A stretch of DNA of 64,000 bases from Limnanthes douglasii subsp. nivea (lineage: Eukaryota > Streptophyta > Magnoliopsida > Brassicales > Limnanthaceae): contig JAUPFV010000005.1 in the NCBI GenBank assembly GCA_036936605.1, positions 72,552,885 through 72,616,884 of the forward strand, given 5' to 3'. This document shows, in pieces, positions 1 through 10,973 of the stretch. Position 1 is the first letter of the stretch. Each line of letters opens with the position of its first letter. The translations under genes were made by a program, and so were the position numbers. The notes under the pieces are model-generated. The model was given only the letters and a program-made list of their open reading frames with translations, made no database searches and was not told where the DNA came from.

Positions 1-3000
1 TCCCCTGGGGAATATGCTCAATTTTCCAAGTACCAAGAGTCTCTAAAGTCACAAGATCTTACAAACCCTGCAGCCTGTGTGTCAGGTAACTCAACTACAT
101 GTCTTATTTCTTCATCTTCTGATTGGGTCATTGATTCTGCTGCCACAGAACATATGACAGGTAATAAACAAGTTTTTACTTCTCTTTCAAATACACATCA
201 TTCTAATGTCACATTGGCAGATGGATCATCATCTCGTGTTTTAGGTTCAGGGACTGTCAATCCCACCAAAAATATCTCTTTGACATCTGTTTTACATCTC
301 CCTCAGTTTTTATTCAACCTTATTTCTATTAGCCAACTCACTAAAACACTAAATTGTTTTGTTACCTTTTATTCCGATCATTGTTTGTTTCAGGATCTTA
401 CGACGAATACAATAATTGGTAGAGGGCATGAGAGTGGAGGTCTCTACTATCTTGATAAAGACTATCATACATCTACTGCGTGTTCTAGTATTACATCTCC
501 ATTTGAAGCACATTGTCTTATGGGTCATCCATCTTTAATCTCTTTAAAACAACTTTATCCTAAATTTCGGGATTTGACATCATTAGAGTGTGAGTCATGT
601 AGATTTGCTAAACATCATCGTCTTCCATCATATCCTCGTATTAATAAACGGGCTACGTTTCCTTTTGAAATAGTTCATTCAGATGTTTGGGGTCCTTGTC
701 CCATTGTTTCTAAAACTGGTTTTAAATATTTTGTTACTTTTGTTGATGATTATTCCCGTGTTACATGGCTATATTTAATGAAAAATAGGTCTGAGTTATT
801 CTCAATATTTTGCACGTTTACTGCAGAAATAAATACCCAATTTAATTGTCCTATTCGTATTTTAAGAAGTGATAATGGTAACGAATATTGTTCAAATGTA
901 TTTCAATTATTTATGGAACAAAAAGGAATGATTCACCAAACTTCGTGTGTGGACACGCCATCTCAAAATGGTGTTGCTGAAAGAAAAAATAGACATCTTT
1001 TAGAGGTTACTTGTGCACTTCTTTTTCAAATGAAAGTACCGAAATTATTTTGGACAGATGCTGTTTCCACTGCTTGTTTTTTAATTAATCGTATGCCGTC
1101 TACTGTCCTTTCAAATAATATTCCATATTCCGTGCTTTTTCCGTCTAAACCTCTATTTCCTGTTGAACCACGCATTTTTGGATGTACTTGCTTTGTTAGG
1201 GATGTAAGTCCTACTCGTACAAAATTAGATCCCAAATCCTTAAAATGTGTTTTTCTTGGATATTCTAGGTTTCAAAAAGGCTATAAATGTTTTTCCCAAC
1301 CTCTTCATCGTTACATTGTATCTAAGGATGTTACATTTTTAGAACATGTTCCATTTTTTCCTGGTTTGTCTAATGTCGATTCAGAAACAACTACTGTCGA
1401 TGATGATTTACTCATGTACACCACCGTTCAAAGATCTGATGTACCACCTCCACCATATCGACCTCCCATTAGATATGTTTATTCTCGACGTAAAGCACCT
1501 CCTCCATCATGTCCACTACCAATTCCTTCGTCTCCAGATCCTGCTACAAACGATAATGAGTCCACTCATGATCTTCCTATTGCTCTTCGAAAAGGTAAAA
1601 GACAATGTACTTATCCAATTTCTTCTTTCGCAAAATATGATCAATTACCTTCTTCTACCCGAGCTTTTATAGCATCTCTTGATTCTATTTCTATTCCAAA
1701 AACTGTTCACGAAGCATTGTGTCATTCTGGCTGGCAAGCTGCAATGTTTGAAGAGATAAGAGCATTAGAAGACACTGGTACTTGGAAGTTGGTTGATTTA
1801 CCCATTGGAAAGAAAACTATCGGTTGTAGATGTGTGTTTAATGTAAAAATGAATCCAGATGGGACGCTAGCTCGTCTAAAAGCACGACTTGTTGCAAAAG
1901 GATATGCTCAAACCTATGGTGTTGATTACTCTGAAACCTTTTCTCCGGTAGCTAAGTTTACTTCTATTCGTTTATTTATTTCCTTAGCAGCATCAAATGA
2001 TTGGCCATTACATCAGTTAGATATTACAAATGCATTTTTACACGGAGACCTTCAAGAAGAAGTCTATATGGAGCAACCACCTGGATTTGTTGCTCAGGGG
2101 GAGAGAGGAATGGTATGTCGTTTGTATAAATCATTTTACAGATTAAAACAAAGTCCCCGTGCTTGGTTCGACAAGTTTAGTGATGCATTAAATGAATTTG
2201 GGTTGAAGAAGAGCAGTTGTGATCACTCTGTCTTTTATAAACGTTCTGCAAATGAAATTATACTCGTTGTTGTATATGTAGATGACATCATTATTACTGG
2301 GAATGATACTAAAGGCATTTCATTGCTTAAAACATTTTTACATTCGCAATTTCAAACAAAAGATTTAGGACCATTGAAGTATTTTTTGGGGGTTGAAATA
2401 ACAAGAAACAACAAATGTATTCTTTTATCACAGAGAAAATATGTTCTAGATTTGTTGATGGAAACAGGAAAGCTAGGAGCGAAACCATGTAATACACCAA
2501 TGGTTCCTAATTTGCAATTACTAAAAGATGACGGAGAATTGTTTAGTGATCCAGAAAAGTATCGTCGATTAGTAGGAAAACTCAATTACCTTACAGTAAC
2601 TCGACCAGATATTGCATATCCAGTCAGTGTTGTAAGTCAGTTTATGTCTTCTCCAACAGTTAATCACTGGGCAGCACTAGAACATATCTTGTGCTATCTC
2701 AAATCAGCTCCTGGACTAGGATTGTGGTATGGCAGTATTGGTCATACAAATATAGAGTGTTTTGCAGATGCAGATTGGGCTGGATCTAAAATTGATAGAA
2801 GATCGACCACTGGTTACTGTGTTTTTATAGGGGGTAATTTGGTATCTTGGAAGAGTAAGAAACAAAATGTTGTATCGCGATCAAGTGCTGAAGCTGAATA
2901 TAGAGCCATGGCTCAATCTACTTGTGAGATAATTTGGATTTTCCAATTGTTAAATTATATTGGCATCAAGACTACCATGCCTGCGCAATTATGGTGTGAT

Positions 3001-3213
3001 AATCAAACGCCCCTGCACATTGCGTCTAATCCTGTCTTTCACGAAAGAACGAAGCATATTGAAATTGATTGTCATTTTATCCGCGAAAAGATTCAACAAA
3101 ATCTCATTCATACGAGATATGTCAAAACAAGAGAACAACTAGGAAATATATTTACAAAAGCGCTCAATGGATCACAGATTACTTATTGGATCACGGATTA
3201 CTTATATTTGTAA
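1..3213 (+). CDS. Copia polyprotein (protease-integrase-RT-RNase H), partial at 5' end
   Basis: The frame is open from base 1 to TAA at 3211. Numbering residues from nt 79, the aspartic protease motif D-S-A lies near residues 18-21. The zinc-binding pre-integrase segment (H..H..C-x2-C) is near 143-175. The integrase core has catalytic D202, D265 and E301, with 35 residues between the last two (DX35E). Reverse transcriptase carries Y-V-D-D with the aspartates at 735-736. RNase H has D-A-D-W and S-S-A-E-A-E-Y near 890-940. The protein would cleave itself, copy the RNA genome and insert the cDNA. All catalytic residues look intact. The extreme C-terminus is frameshifted by a 19-bp duplication (3168-3205), so the usual family ending is read in another frame after 3206. 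Plant start codons are ATG; the GTG at 79 is not a start, since the frame simply continues upstream. Confidence 0.93.
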   Translation, partial: SPGEYAQFSKYQESLKSQDLTNPAACVSGNSTTCLISSSSDWVIDSAATEHMTGNKQVFTSLSNTHHSNVTLADGSSSRVLGSGTVNPTKNISLTSVLHLPQFLFNLISISQLTKTLNCFVTFYSDHCLFQDLTTNTIIGRGHESGGLYYLDKDYHTSTACSSITSPFEAHCLMGHPSLISLKQLYPKFRDLTSLECESCRFAKHHRLPSYPRINKRATFPFEIVHSDVWGPCPIVSKTGFKYFVTFVDDYSRVTWLYLMKNRSELFSIFCTFTAEINTQFNCPIRILRSDNGNEYCSNVFQLFMEQKGMIHQTSCVDTPSQNGVAERKNRHLLEVTCALLFQMKVPKLFWTDAVSTACFLINRMPSTVLSNNIPYSVLFPSKPLFPVEPRIFGCTCFVRDVSPTRTKLDPKSLKCVFLGYSRFQKGYKCFSQPLHRYIVSKDVTFLEHVPFFPGLSNVDSETTTVDDDLLMYTTVQRSDVPPPPYRPPIRYVYSRRKAPPPSCPLPIPSSPDPATNDNESTHDLPIALRKGKRQCTYPISSFAKYDQLPSSTRAFIASLDSISIPKTVHEALCHSGWQAAMFEEIRALEDTGTWKLVDLPIGKKTIGCRCVFNVKMNPDGTLARLKARLVAKGYAQTYGVDYSETFSPVAKFTSIRLFISLAASNDWPLHQLDITNAFLHGDLQEEVYMEQPPGFVAQGERGMVCRLYKSFYRLKQSPRAWFDKFSDALNEFGLKKSSCDHSVFYKRSANEIILVVVYVDDIIITGNDTKGISLLKTFLHSQFQTKDLGPLKYFLGVEITRNNKCILLSQRKYVLDLLMETGKLGAKPCNTPMVPNLQLLKDDGELFSDPEKYRRLVGKLNYLTVTRPDIAYPVSVVSQFMSSPTVNHWAALEHILCYLKSAPGLGLWYGSIGHTNIECFADADWAGSKIDRRSTTGYCVFIGGNLVSWKSKKQNVVSRSSAEAEYRAMAQSTCEIIWIFQLLNYIGIKTTMPAQLWCDNQTPLHIASNPVFHERTKHIEIDCHFIREKIQQNLIHTRYVKTREQLGNIFTKALNGSQITYWITDYLYL
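3168..3205 (+). repeat. 19-bp tandem duplication in copia E C-terminus
   Basis: Two adjacent 19-bp units (3168-3186 and 3187-3205) differ at one base. Since 19 is not a multiple of 3, the second copy shifts the frame and ends the polyprotein at 3213. Confidence 0.85.
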
Positions 3214-3370
3214 CAAGTTGGGCATGATTAATATATATGCTCCAAGTTGAGGGGGAGTGTGATTTCGTTTAAGTCTTTTCGATCAAGCTTGCACTTCAAG
3301 TACTTCAGTTCAAGTTTCAAAGAGAACTTTATTATCAAAGCTACGACAGTTTCAAGCACTTTCGCACAAG

Positions 3371-3382
3371 CTTGAGGGGGAG
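3371..3382 (+). other. Polypurine tract of copia E
   Basis: CTTGAGGGGGAG lies directly before the TG of the 3' LTR and is the typical plus-strand primer site of plant copia elements. A near-identical sequence (TTGAGGGGGAGTGT) occurs about 125 bp upstream at 3247-3260. Confidence 0.75.
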
Positions 3383-3725
3383 TGTTAAAGGAAATAATAA
3401 TATACATTGACTAAATAATTTATTATAGTCAATATTCAAACATAATCTATTATACTTATTATTAGATTAGATTTTATTATAGTCAATATTCAAACGTAAT
3501 TATTACAGTAGACTAGTATAATTAGAATATATTTCCAGAGCCTACATATATGGCTTTAACTTGTACTGAAATTCCATGTTCTAATAGAATCTTTTTTAGT
3601 TTCTATAGTAAGAAAGAAAAAAAAAATTGGCCTTTCCAATCTTTGAAGCTTATTTTTAAGCTTAGAAGCTGGATTGTTTTTCTTATGTTTATTTACTTAT
3701 TTACGTCGTGAGTGGTTCTCTCACA
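3383..3725 (+). repeat. 3' LTR of copia E
   Basis: It starts TGTTAAAG right after the polypurine tract and probably ends ...TTCTCTCACA (TG...CA ends, about 343 bp). The left edge is firm. The right edge is inferred from the usual terminal dinucleotide, because the 5' LTR is outside the window. Confidence 0.6.
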
Positions 3726-4181
3726 TTTGTATACGCAAATTTGTATTTGGGACTCATGCGGTCATGCCACTATCTTGGCTCAATTGTTACATCCCAATTT
3801 ATAACAACAGGACGACGGTAGCCTCTTTCTGCAGCCTACTATGACACTGCGCTCAACTGATCGCAGGAAACTAAGGTCTAGACACTGAGTGAGGGGTTAT
3901 GGGGCATGACTTATCAGCTACGAAAATTAGTTTCATTTAAGCAAATCAAAGAAGTCTCCTTTCTTTGTCCTTAGTTATGCCGGTCAGAAGATTTTTTTGC
4001 AAAACATTGACTGTGCTTGTGCTTCACTCCGTTCCAAATATAAACAACAGAATACAAATAGACTGAAAAGTTCACTACTTGAAAACAAATATATCATACA
4101 TACTTCAGTGGAGAAGTCTGACTTCGGCACATAGGATATTGAACATAACATACACTTCATTGACCTTAGTTGTTACTATCT
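3726..4181. other. Non-coding spacer; 3' flank of the MYOB-type gene
   Basis: No coding frame or repeat is recognisable. The stretch next to 4181 should hold the 3' UTR and poly(A) site of the minus-strand gene that ends at 4182. Confidence 0.5.
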
Positions 4182-6498
4182 CTAACTTTGGCTTAAGGTC
4201 TCATCAAACACGATACCCTCATGAAGTTCAATAGCTTTTAGATCACGTAGATGCTGCAAAATCTCGTGTAGAAGATCAGTCCCTTTATCTCCCTTCTCTA
4301 CGGAACTCATACAATGGTTTAGAAATTCCTTATCCGTTTCCAATGCATGAAGTCTTTCGTAAACCCCATCCACCTGTTTTATAATCGCTTCTTTCTTGTC
4401 GTCCAAGTCGTAATCAGAAGCAATAGAGTTTGGCCTTCCTATAGAAACATCATCTACTTGTTCTTCAAACATTAGTTCCCCTTCTTCTGTCGCATGATCA
4501 TAAGCAGCATCCAAAAGTGGAAGCAAACTCTTTGCCATGGAAGCCATTGTAATTTGTTTTATCGATGTCGTGTTTTCAATTGACTCTTCTTCAAAAGTTA
4601 ATAGTTTTTCCTCTAACCCCTTGAGTTGATCGAGAATGGATAGTCTTTCTTCCTCGAAATCTGTTAATGTTTTATTGCTGTTGAAATCAAGAGACAGATC
4701 GTCGCTATACTCCATGTTACTGCAAGAGCCAGAAGCGGTTCTACTTCTCTCTTTGGCCTCATAATCCGAAACCTTATCCTTGAATAATTCAAGTTCTTTC
4801 TCGAGTTCCATTTTTTCTTGTTCGCGTTTGACCATGAGGTCGTTTAAGAGCTGCAAGGCTTCTTGGTCGTACTCGGATTGTTCTTCCATCATCCTTTGGT
4901 ACTGTAGTGCTTCCATTTGTATTGCAGCTTTCTCTTCCTGCAGCCGCGTGATCATAGCCATTGTCTGGTTTGCAGCTATAGCAGACGCGCTTCTCTCTTC
5001 TTCTAGTTCTGTGTACAAACAACTCAATGCTTTTTGTTCTGCTTCAAGGGTTGTCAGAATCGTATCACCGCCGTCCATCTCACTAACCACACCCCCATCG
5101 AGTGATAGTAGCTTCTTGTGCAAGAAACGGAGGTTTTCGGTAGAAGTTGGTGTACAGGGAAGTTTATCGTCCTCCACGTCATTGGGCTTTACATTTAGAA
5201 CTTTCACTTCTTGAATCGCCTTGCTTGATTTCTGTTTTTCTAGTTTGGAATTTTCGTCTGTCGGATTCGTATCTATGAAAACAAAACTTGAAAATTATAA
5301 GACTTTTCCTTCCAATAGAAACTAAGATAAGGATGACTACTCATACATACCGATGTATAGTGTAAGTATTTCTTGAGCTTGAGATGCTTCACCGATAAAT
5401 CGATACAATGTCATAGGATTTATATTTTCAAGTTTAGCACTAGTTTGTCTATCAAGAAACCAGTTTAAACTTCCTAATCATTTTCCAAGTCTATTCAATT
5501 TGAATTATGAAATTAAGATATTAAAAAAAAAGTATCGCCATCACTCTACCTGAAGGCTCATCCAGTTCTTTCACCTCTTCCTCTTCTCCGTTCTGATCAC
5601 GATCTGCTCTCAAAGTTTGAAATGCATTGATCTGTTCATCACTATCTTGTTTCAGTTCTTCGGAATTCGGAACTAAAGCTTCATCCTCGGCTGCACATTG
5701 GTGATCTTGTTCCTTCTGGTCATTCTTTTTCACGTCTAGCGATCCTTGGTTCGCACTCAAGGATGAAGAATCGATAAACTCCACAGGAATCGGTCGATCA
5801 AGATCGTAAAAATCAAAACTTTTACGGTGTAAAGTCATGATCCGAAGTGAATCATCCTTTCGCAAACAAAATTGAGTTGTTTTCTCATCAGAAGTCCTAT
5901 TAATCTCATTACTACTAAAGTTACCTGCTTGATCCTCTTTAGTTTCTCCTTCGCTATTGCAAACGAAACTCGAAACACCATCAAGGATCCGGCTCATATG
6001 TTCTTGTTCTCCAGTTTTCTTAACAATCTCATTCTGCTCATCATTTCGATAAACCAAGCCATCAGTTTTGCAGCTCTCGTTACAGCAAGAACAAAACTGA
6101 ACAACATTTTCAATGTTTTCATGAGTGACACATAAATCAGAATCAAATCTTGATTCCATTCCGACAAACTGAGAATCCATGCAGTTTCGGCACATTCTAT
6201 CCGATTCAGACAATTTACTGTGTTTGGTGCAGTAAGTGATTCTTGAAACATCGGCTGCGTGGTTTTCGCATAAGAGTTGTGTGTAAGATTGAGTGTTTTT
6301 GTTGCAGTCTAGTCTGGAACAGAAAAGACATGGTGGTTTAAGACCAAAGTAGATTGCGAATTTTGTAATGAAGTAAGCGAACAGAGAGTTCAGTAAGAGG
6401 AGAGTGATGAGTAGCCATTCGAGAAGTGCGTAGATTAGTATCACCGCGATTTTATGAGTGTTTTTGTGCACCATCGATGCGAACTTGTTGGCAGGCAT
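4182..6498 (-). CDS. MYOB: Myosin-binding protein with zinc-type N-terminus and GTD-binding (DUF593) domain, 3 exons
   Basis: The exons on the minus strand are 6498-5550, 5473-5351 and 5272-4182. All introns have GT-AG ends and phase 1, and the sum is 2163 nt, giving 720 aa. The N-terminus has a hydrophobic membrane segment at about residues 15-48, then Cys pairs (C-L-F-C, later Y-C-T-K-H and C-R-N-C). The middle is acidic and low in complexity. At about residues 425-525 lies the coiled-coil GTD-binding region, recognisable from L-Y-x-E-L-E-E-E-R, A-A-N-Q-T-M-A-M-I-T-R-L-Q-E-E-K and E-x-Q-x-E-Y-D-x-E-A-L. Proteins of this family bind the globular tail of plant myosin XI and sit on motile vesicles that support cytoplasmic streaming. 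The start ATG precedes the membrane segment directly, as expected. Length and N-terminus fit the MYOB1-3 type; I cannot decide which paralogue. Family call is firm; splice sites are read by eye. Confidence 0.9.
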
Positions 6499-6712
6499 GG
6501 ATTCTTTTAGGGAGAAAATAGAATGTTTGTGCAGAAATAGACAAATGAAGAGATAGTTGAGGTAAGAGAAGTAGTGATGCTGTTTTGAGTGTTTGCTTTA
6601 ATCAGTAGGCTGATTAGCTGTAAGTGTTTGATTACTCGTCACACATCAATCATGCGGTAAAAAAAGAATCAAATTTATTTGGGTGGGTTAAATAGGTATC
6701 CAGATAACTTCC
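6499..6712. promoter_or_regulatory. Upstream region of the MYOB-type gene
   Basis: This is the 5' flank of the minus-strand gene starting at 6498 and must hold its 5' UTR and core promoter. I see no unambiguous TATA box. The MITE begins at the far side. Confidence 0.4.
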
Positions 6713-6900
6713 TATTTCTTTAGTTTCAAAATGTTTGTCGTTCTAAAAAATATTTTTTGTCCCATAATATATGTCGTTCTGGTTTATCAATGTAAATTTA
6801 AATATTAGATATAATAGATTTCTAATTTTTTGAAAAAATAATAATTATTAGATTTCTTAATATCTTTTTAAAATGACAAACACTTTGAAAGGAAGGAGTA
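6713..6900. mobile_element. Stowaway-like MITE
   Basis: About 188 bp of AT-rich DNA is bounded by TA on both sides. The left end (...TTTCAAAATGTTTGTCGTT) is an imperfect inverted copy of the right end (...AATGACAAACACTTTGAAAGGAAGGAGTA), roughly 30 bp with several mismatches. TA target duplication and a CTCC...GTTTCAAA-type terminus fit the Tc1/mariner-derived Stowaway group. It has no coding capacity. Confidence 0.6.
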
Positions 6901-7639
6901 TTTGTTATATTAGTTTTAATAGATATGTCTAAACCAAGTTTTATATTATAATTTCTTTAATTTTTTTTTAAAAGAATCAGATTCAAACTTTCACGAACTA
7001 TCTTATTTTTCCCGGTTTTTAATTACTTTCCTCAATTAGTTTATTGTTCAAAGTGTGTAATTACATACGTAAACTATCTAATCAGACCATTATCACAATT
7101 TTTCTTTCTTTTCCTAGTTGTTGAGAACCAAATTTCTTTTATATATTTAGTTTTTGAATACTTTCTTATTAACACAAAATTATTTTGTTTATCTATATAT
7201 AAAAATATCTATTCTTTTACTGACTAAAAATGGATATCTTTAATACCATCCACTTCTGGTTAATTCGTTTTCGGCTCATGTTTGTTTATCTTTACAAATG
7301 TTGTAACAGAATATATTTATAGTAGAAAAAATTAAACCGTATGACTTGGTAATCAAGTATTTATATGAATCGGAATCGGTTGAGGTTTGGTTTCAAAATC
7401 AATAGTGTCGGTAGCTTTTATCATTTATATTCTCCAATTGATTTAATTTATGTTTTGTATTTTTAATTTTTTTTTTTTTAATTTTGTGGTTCACAATATA
7501 AATTTGTTTAGGTTTGGTAGTTTATAATGATTTATGTTTTACGTTTCGCAATTGATGTTAATCTATTTAATCGGTCCACAATTGTTCATGTTTTGTATTT
7601 TGCACTCCAAATTTCATATTTTTTATTTCGTAATTAATT
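6901..7639. other. AT-rich spacer
   Basis: Low-complexity AT-rich DNA. I see no gene, repeat array or element end. Confidence 0.5.
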
Positions 7640-7900
7640 TCGATAAAGGAAATATTGGTTGGACACTAGATCAAATTTAGTCATATTTATTAATCATATA
7701 GACTAACATATAGTATTTGTGTTTATTCACAACTAGTGTCCAAAGATCCAAGCCGTTCACAATAAATATAACTTGTTACATCATTTGAAAAGGCTGGACA
7801 ATCATTATTCTATTTCACGACATTTAATATTCTTTTTTTAGTTATTTTACTTTATTGTCGTATCAGCTTTGATAAGTCAAATCTCGTCAGTGGTGACCAT
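7640..7900 (+). repeat. Probable left LTR of element C (heavily decayed)
   Basis: It shares with 22790-23035, in the same order, GATCA(A/G)ATTTAG, ATAAATATAACTTGTTACA, AATCATTATT and CTTTATT blocks. The rest has diverged, so the boundaries are rough. Confidence 0.5.
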
Positions 7901-9990
7901 AATGGAAAGCACACTTCGATCGGTATCTGGAAGCCATCTTCCAAAATCAGATTATCGAGAAATAACTTTTCATTTTTTATTCCTCGGACAGTATGACTGC
8001 CAAAGGTGTGAGAGAGACATTTATCACCTCGAGGGTGAAATTACGTGAGAATGGTAGATAGTCCTCTTGAATCAACACTTTTATAGTCTCATTTAGAAAA
8101 ACATATATGGTAGCTGATGGTCAAAATAGATACACTTCAGGCCGAGAAGGAAACATAAGCAGAAGTGGTTGCACTTCAGGCTGAGATTGATGCATTAACT
8201 ACAAGGCCTTTAGCCTTACAATTTAAAAGCAGGGTTAAAACATGAGCAAAACTAACTGAAATGGATTATATGACTTCCGTGAGACCTTAGGTTTCAGATA
8301 AGAGTTTGAGTTCCCTAAGGAGGGAGTACTGGGTAAAACGTCGTTATCTTTTGCCCACTTCCGCGAATGAATAGTGTTCGAATAGTAAGAAATACTTATC
8401 CTCACACAGAGGAAGACATCACCTAAGCAGTGATGCATGTACCAAAGGCACGCATCATTCTTGATCTAAAGGATCGATGCATTCGAAGAGGGAATATCAC
8501 AGAGACAATGATCTTGAGAAGAATAATACAACAAGAGTTTCCCCGACTGCAACCACAAGAATCAGAACGAACTAAGACTGGGATCATAGTCCAACACCAA
8601 CCACAAGCCCTTCCAGTTGTGCCCCCGAATGAACTCTAACAACAAACGTTGCTCTCCTTATAACTTTATAGGATGGCTTTCAACCCCAAGGTTTTAACCA
8701 AAGTTATTTTTAACAAAATGGATCCATGGTAGAGGCTAGTGTGCAGTTAATAAATATTGATCTATCGAGGAGGACCACGGTATTATGTGGACCCGTATTT
8801 AGCTCCAAACATGGATGCACATAATCTATTTTACAATCAGGGCTATAGGAGGAGGATTTCTCTTTTAGCTTTAGTAATTTTGGTTGAAGAGTTGCCGAGA
8901 AGGTTTGACCTTTTCAAAATGTAAATCTACAATGGAAGTGGTAATCACGAACAACATATATAAATTTAGAAACGTCATGTTGAGTTTAGAAGATGATGAT
9001 TAGCTTATTTGTCGAGCCTTATCAATGACTTTGACCTGCTTTAATGAGTTAACTCCAACTTTGATTACCAATTTTAATACTATGTAGACGTTATTCATAC
9101 ATCAGTTTGTGAGGGAGTGGAGAGGTGGCGGGTCACGGGGATTGTATCATGCATTCAGGAAAATGGGGAAATATCGAGGGACTATACCCGATGTTTTATC
9201 CAAACAAAGAACAAACCTGAGTTGTATAACAATGCTGTTGATTGTGCTTCGTTTAGGCAAGGACTCCTCCCAAAAACTTTGGCTAAAGATGTGATCAATA
9301 AAATAGATTTATATTTCAGAGAGTTGTTGGTTCAGGTAGATTAACATATTAAAATTAAGGATATTATGTGTATTAAACTAGTCCCGAACAATTAACCTTG
9401 ACATAATTGTCAACCTCCCGTTTTGATCATAATGATTACTTTTATAGTGTATTGAGCACTGCTTGTTCATCAGAAACAATAATAACAGATTACCTATCCT
9501 CTTCCCCTCCTCCAGCCCGCAGTGTTGGTGTAAGCAAGAGGTTGTTCCACTCTAAGGTGGGCCTTTGGTAAGGGGTCAGGATAACCGAAGGAATAAGTGA
9601 CTAAGGCATGAAAACTATACTGAGCTTACCGAAAGTGTTACAATGAATTTTGATAAAACCAAGAACTACATTCAGTATAGGAAGCCTTTTCTTATAATAA
9701 ATCCTCAAGAGGATAGGAATAACAGATTTTGCAAGTACCACAATAATATCAGTGACTAAACCAATAACTGTATCACCAAGAGTGAAGACATCCAAAGTCT
9801 AATCAATAATGAAAAATTTTTAAAAAAATTTAGAAGCAACAGTGGTGTTTAGAGGAACACGATGAATGGTTTGGGATTCACTAGTTGGAGAGCAAGGACC
9901 CATAAGGAAATGCCAAAATGGTAGTAGTTATTTAATAGGCTGAGATGTTTGATTCGTTGAGTGAGTATCTTGACCCAGATCTGACCTGTT
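7901..9990 (+). pseudogene. Decayed gag of element C
   Basis: Several frames, broken by stops and indels, align with the gag of element B1. Around 8884-9110 I can follow L-P-R-R-F-D, a D-D-D run, L-I-C-R-A and the start of the capsid core. At 9195-9340 there is the A-S-x-R-Q-G-L stretch. At 9700-9800 there is F-C-x-Y-H-N-x-I, the gag C-x2-H type motif, followed by C-I-x-x-x-x-x-x-x-Q-x-L-I. The last part reads L-D-P-D-L-T at 9968-9985, where element A interrupts it. About five frameshifts or stops per kb show great age. Short open frames here are fragments of this gene, not host genes. Confidence 0.72.
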
Positions 9991-10000
9991 GTGTCGTGCG

Positions 10001-10328
10001 TGATAAGTCTCAGAATATCTAGGGTAGACTATTGGGTAATGTGTATGGTGAAAGGGTGTCAGGCGAACAAGTACAAGATTCTAGAGAGAGAATGTCGTCA
10101 TAATAAAATACCAATGATTAGAAAGTACCCTTTTGTGGAAAATGATCTTTCTATATACAGTGCCAGTAGTGGGCTCCACTGTTACATGCTATGTTTACTC
10201 TAATTACATGTTAACCCCCTGTATTTACATTTATGTCTTATATTTTCTATCTTTACAAGAAAGTCCCTATAGATTTATACATTATAAATTGGACCCATTA
10301 TTATCCTTGGCATTTTATGCCCTTCACA
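10001..10328 (-). repeat. LTR of element A (3' LTR in element sense)
   Basis: Reads TGATAAGTCTCAG... to ...CCCTTCACA on the + strand and matches 20652-20981 along its length. Confidence 0.92.
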
Positions 10329-10345
10329 GTAGCCCCCTAGTTTTG
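10329..10345 (-). other. Polypurine tract of element A
   Basis: On the minus strand AAAACTAGGGGGCTAC precedes the TG of the LTR. It is the likely plus-strand primer. Confidence 0.7.
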
Positions 10346-10870
10346 CGGAGAGCCGAGCAAAAACTACTTGAGTGCGGAATTGTCGGGTCGGGATTATTCG
10401 TGGGCTTATCTATCGACCCTCTTAGTATCGTAGTTTTGCCGATCCTTTGCCACGGGTCTAGAATGTCGACCCTTTATGATTAGCTTTGCCAAGCGCCAAG
10501 CTTCTGATTTGCTGTGCTGTGGTGGGCTAGATGCAAACAAAGCTGAATCCAAACTTTTTGGACCGTTTTTTATGGGCATTGGGTCGAGCTAATTTCATAA
10601 AATCCTACTATTCTCCCCCATAGAGCCCGGTTATTGACCCATCCACGTATCCTTCTTCAACTCGTCCTTGTGTTTTTCATAATTGGTTATCTACGCGCAT
10701 GTCATAAATCTAGCCCTATAGGTCTGTTGTAGCCGCCCAGATGAACACGTGTCTCGTGAAAATTGGGCCGCCCTTTAACTAGTATTTTGGTTTAGTGACT
10801 CTTGATATTCCCGATGCTCTTTTCGATTGCACTTCTCTATGGAGCAGACCTTTGCCACACTTATTTTCTC

Positions 10871-10878
10871 TATAAATA
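10871..10878 (+). promoter_or_regulatory. TATA box of the antisense gene in element A
   Basis: TATAAATA lies 103 nt before the antisense gene's ATG at 10974. The same spacing occurs in B1 (103 nt) and nearly so in B2 (109 nt), which argues that it is a real promoter on the strand opposite to gag-pol. Confidence 0.65.
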
Positions 10879-10973
10879 GTTCCATTCCTTCATTTTAGCA
10901 TTTTGACCAAGTTTTAGAGAGATAAAATCTTGTTGCTCCTCCCTTTCTAGAGAGAGAAAATCCAATTTAGTTT

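Larger units (their letters stand above)
1..3725 (+). mobile_element. Ty1/copia LTR retrotransposon E, 5' part outside window
   Basis: One long polyprotein frame (order protease, integrase, RT, RNase H) is followed by a polypurine tract and a 3' LTR. Integrase before RT defines the copia superfamily. The reading frame is open at base 1, so gag and the 5' LTR lie to the left of the window and no target-site duplication can be checked. The body frame has no stop, so the element is fairly young, but its C-terminus is damaged by a short duplication. Confidence 0.93.

Noticed and set aside
4780..5214. 144-codon + strand frame
   Set aside because: Ser-rich mirror of the GTD-binding coiled-coil exon of the MYOB-type gene.
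9109..9344. Two overlapping small + strand frames as possible genes
   Set aside because: Together they align with the capsid part of element C gag in two shifted frames.
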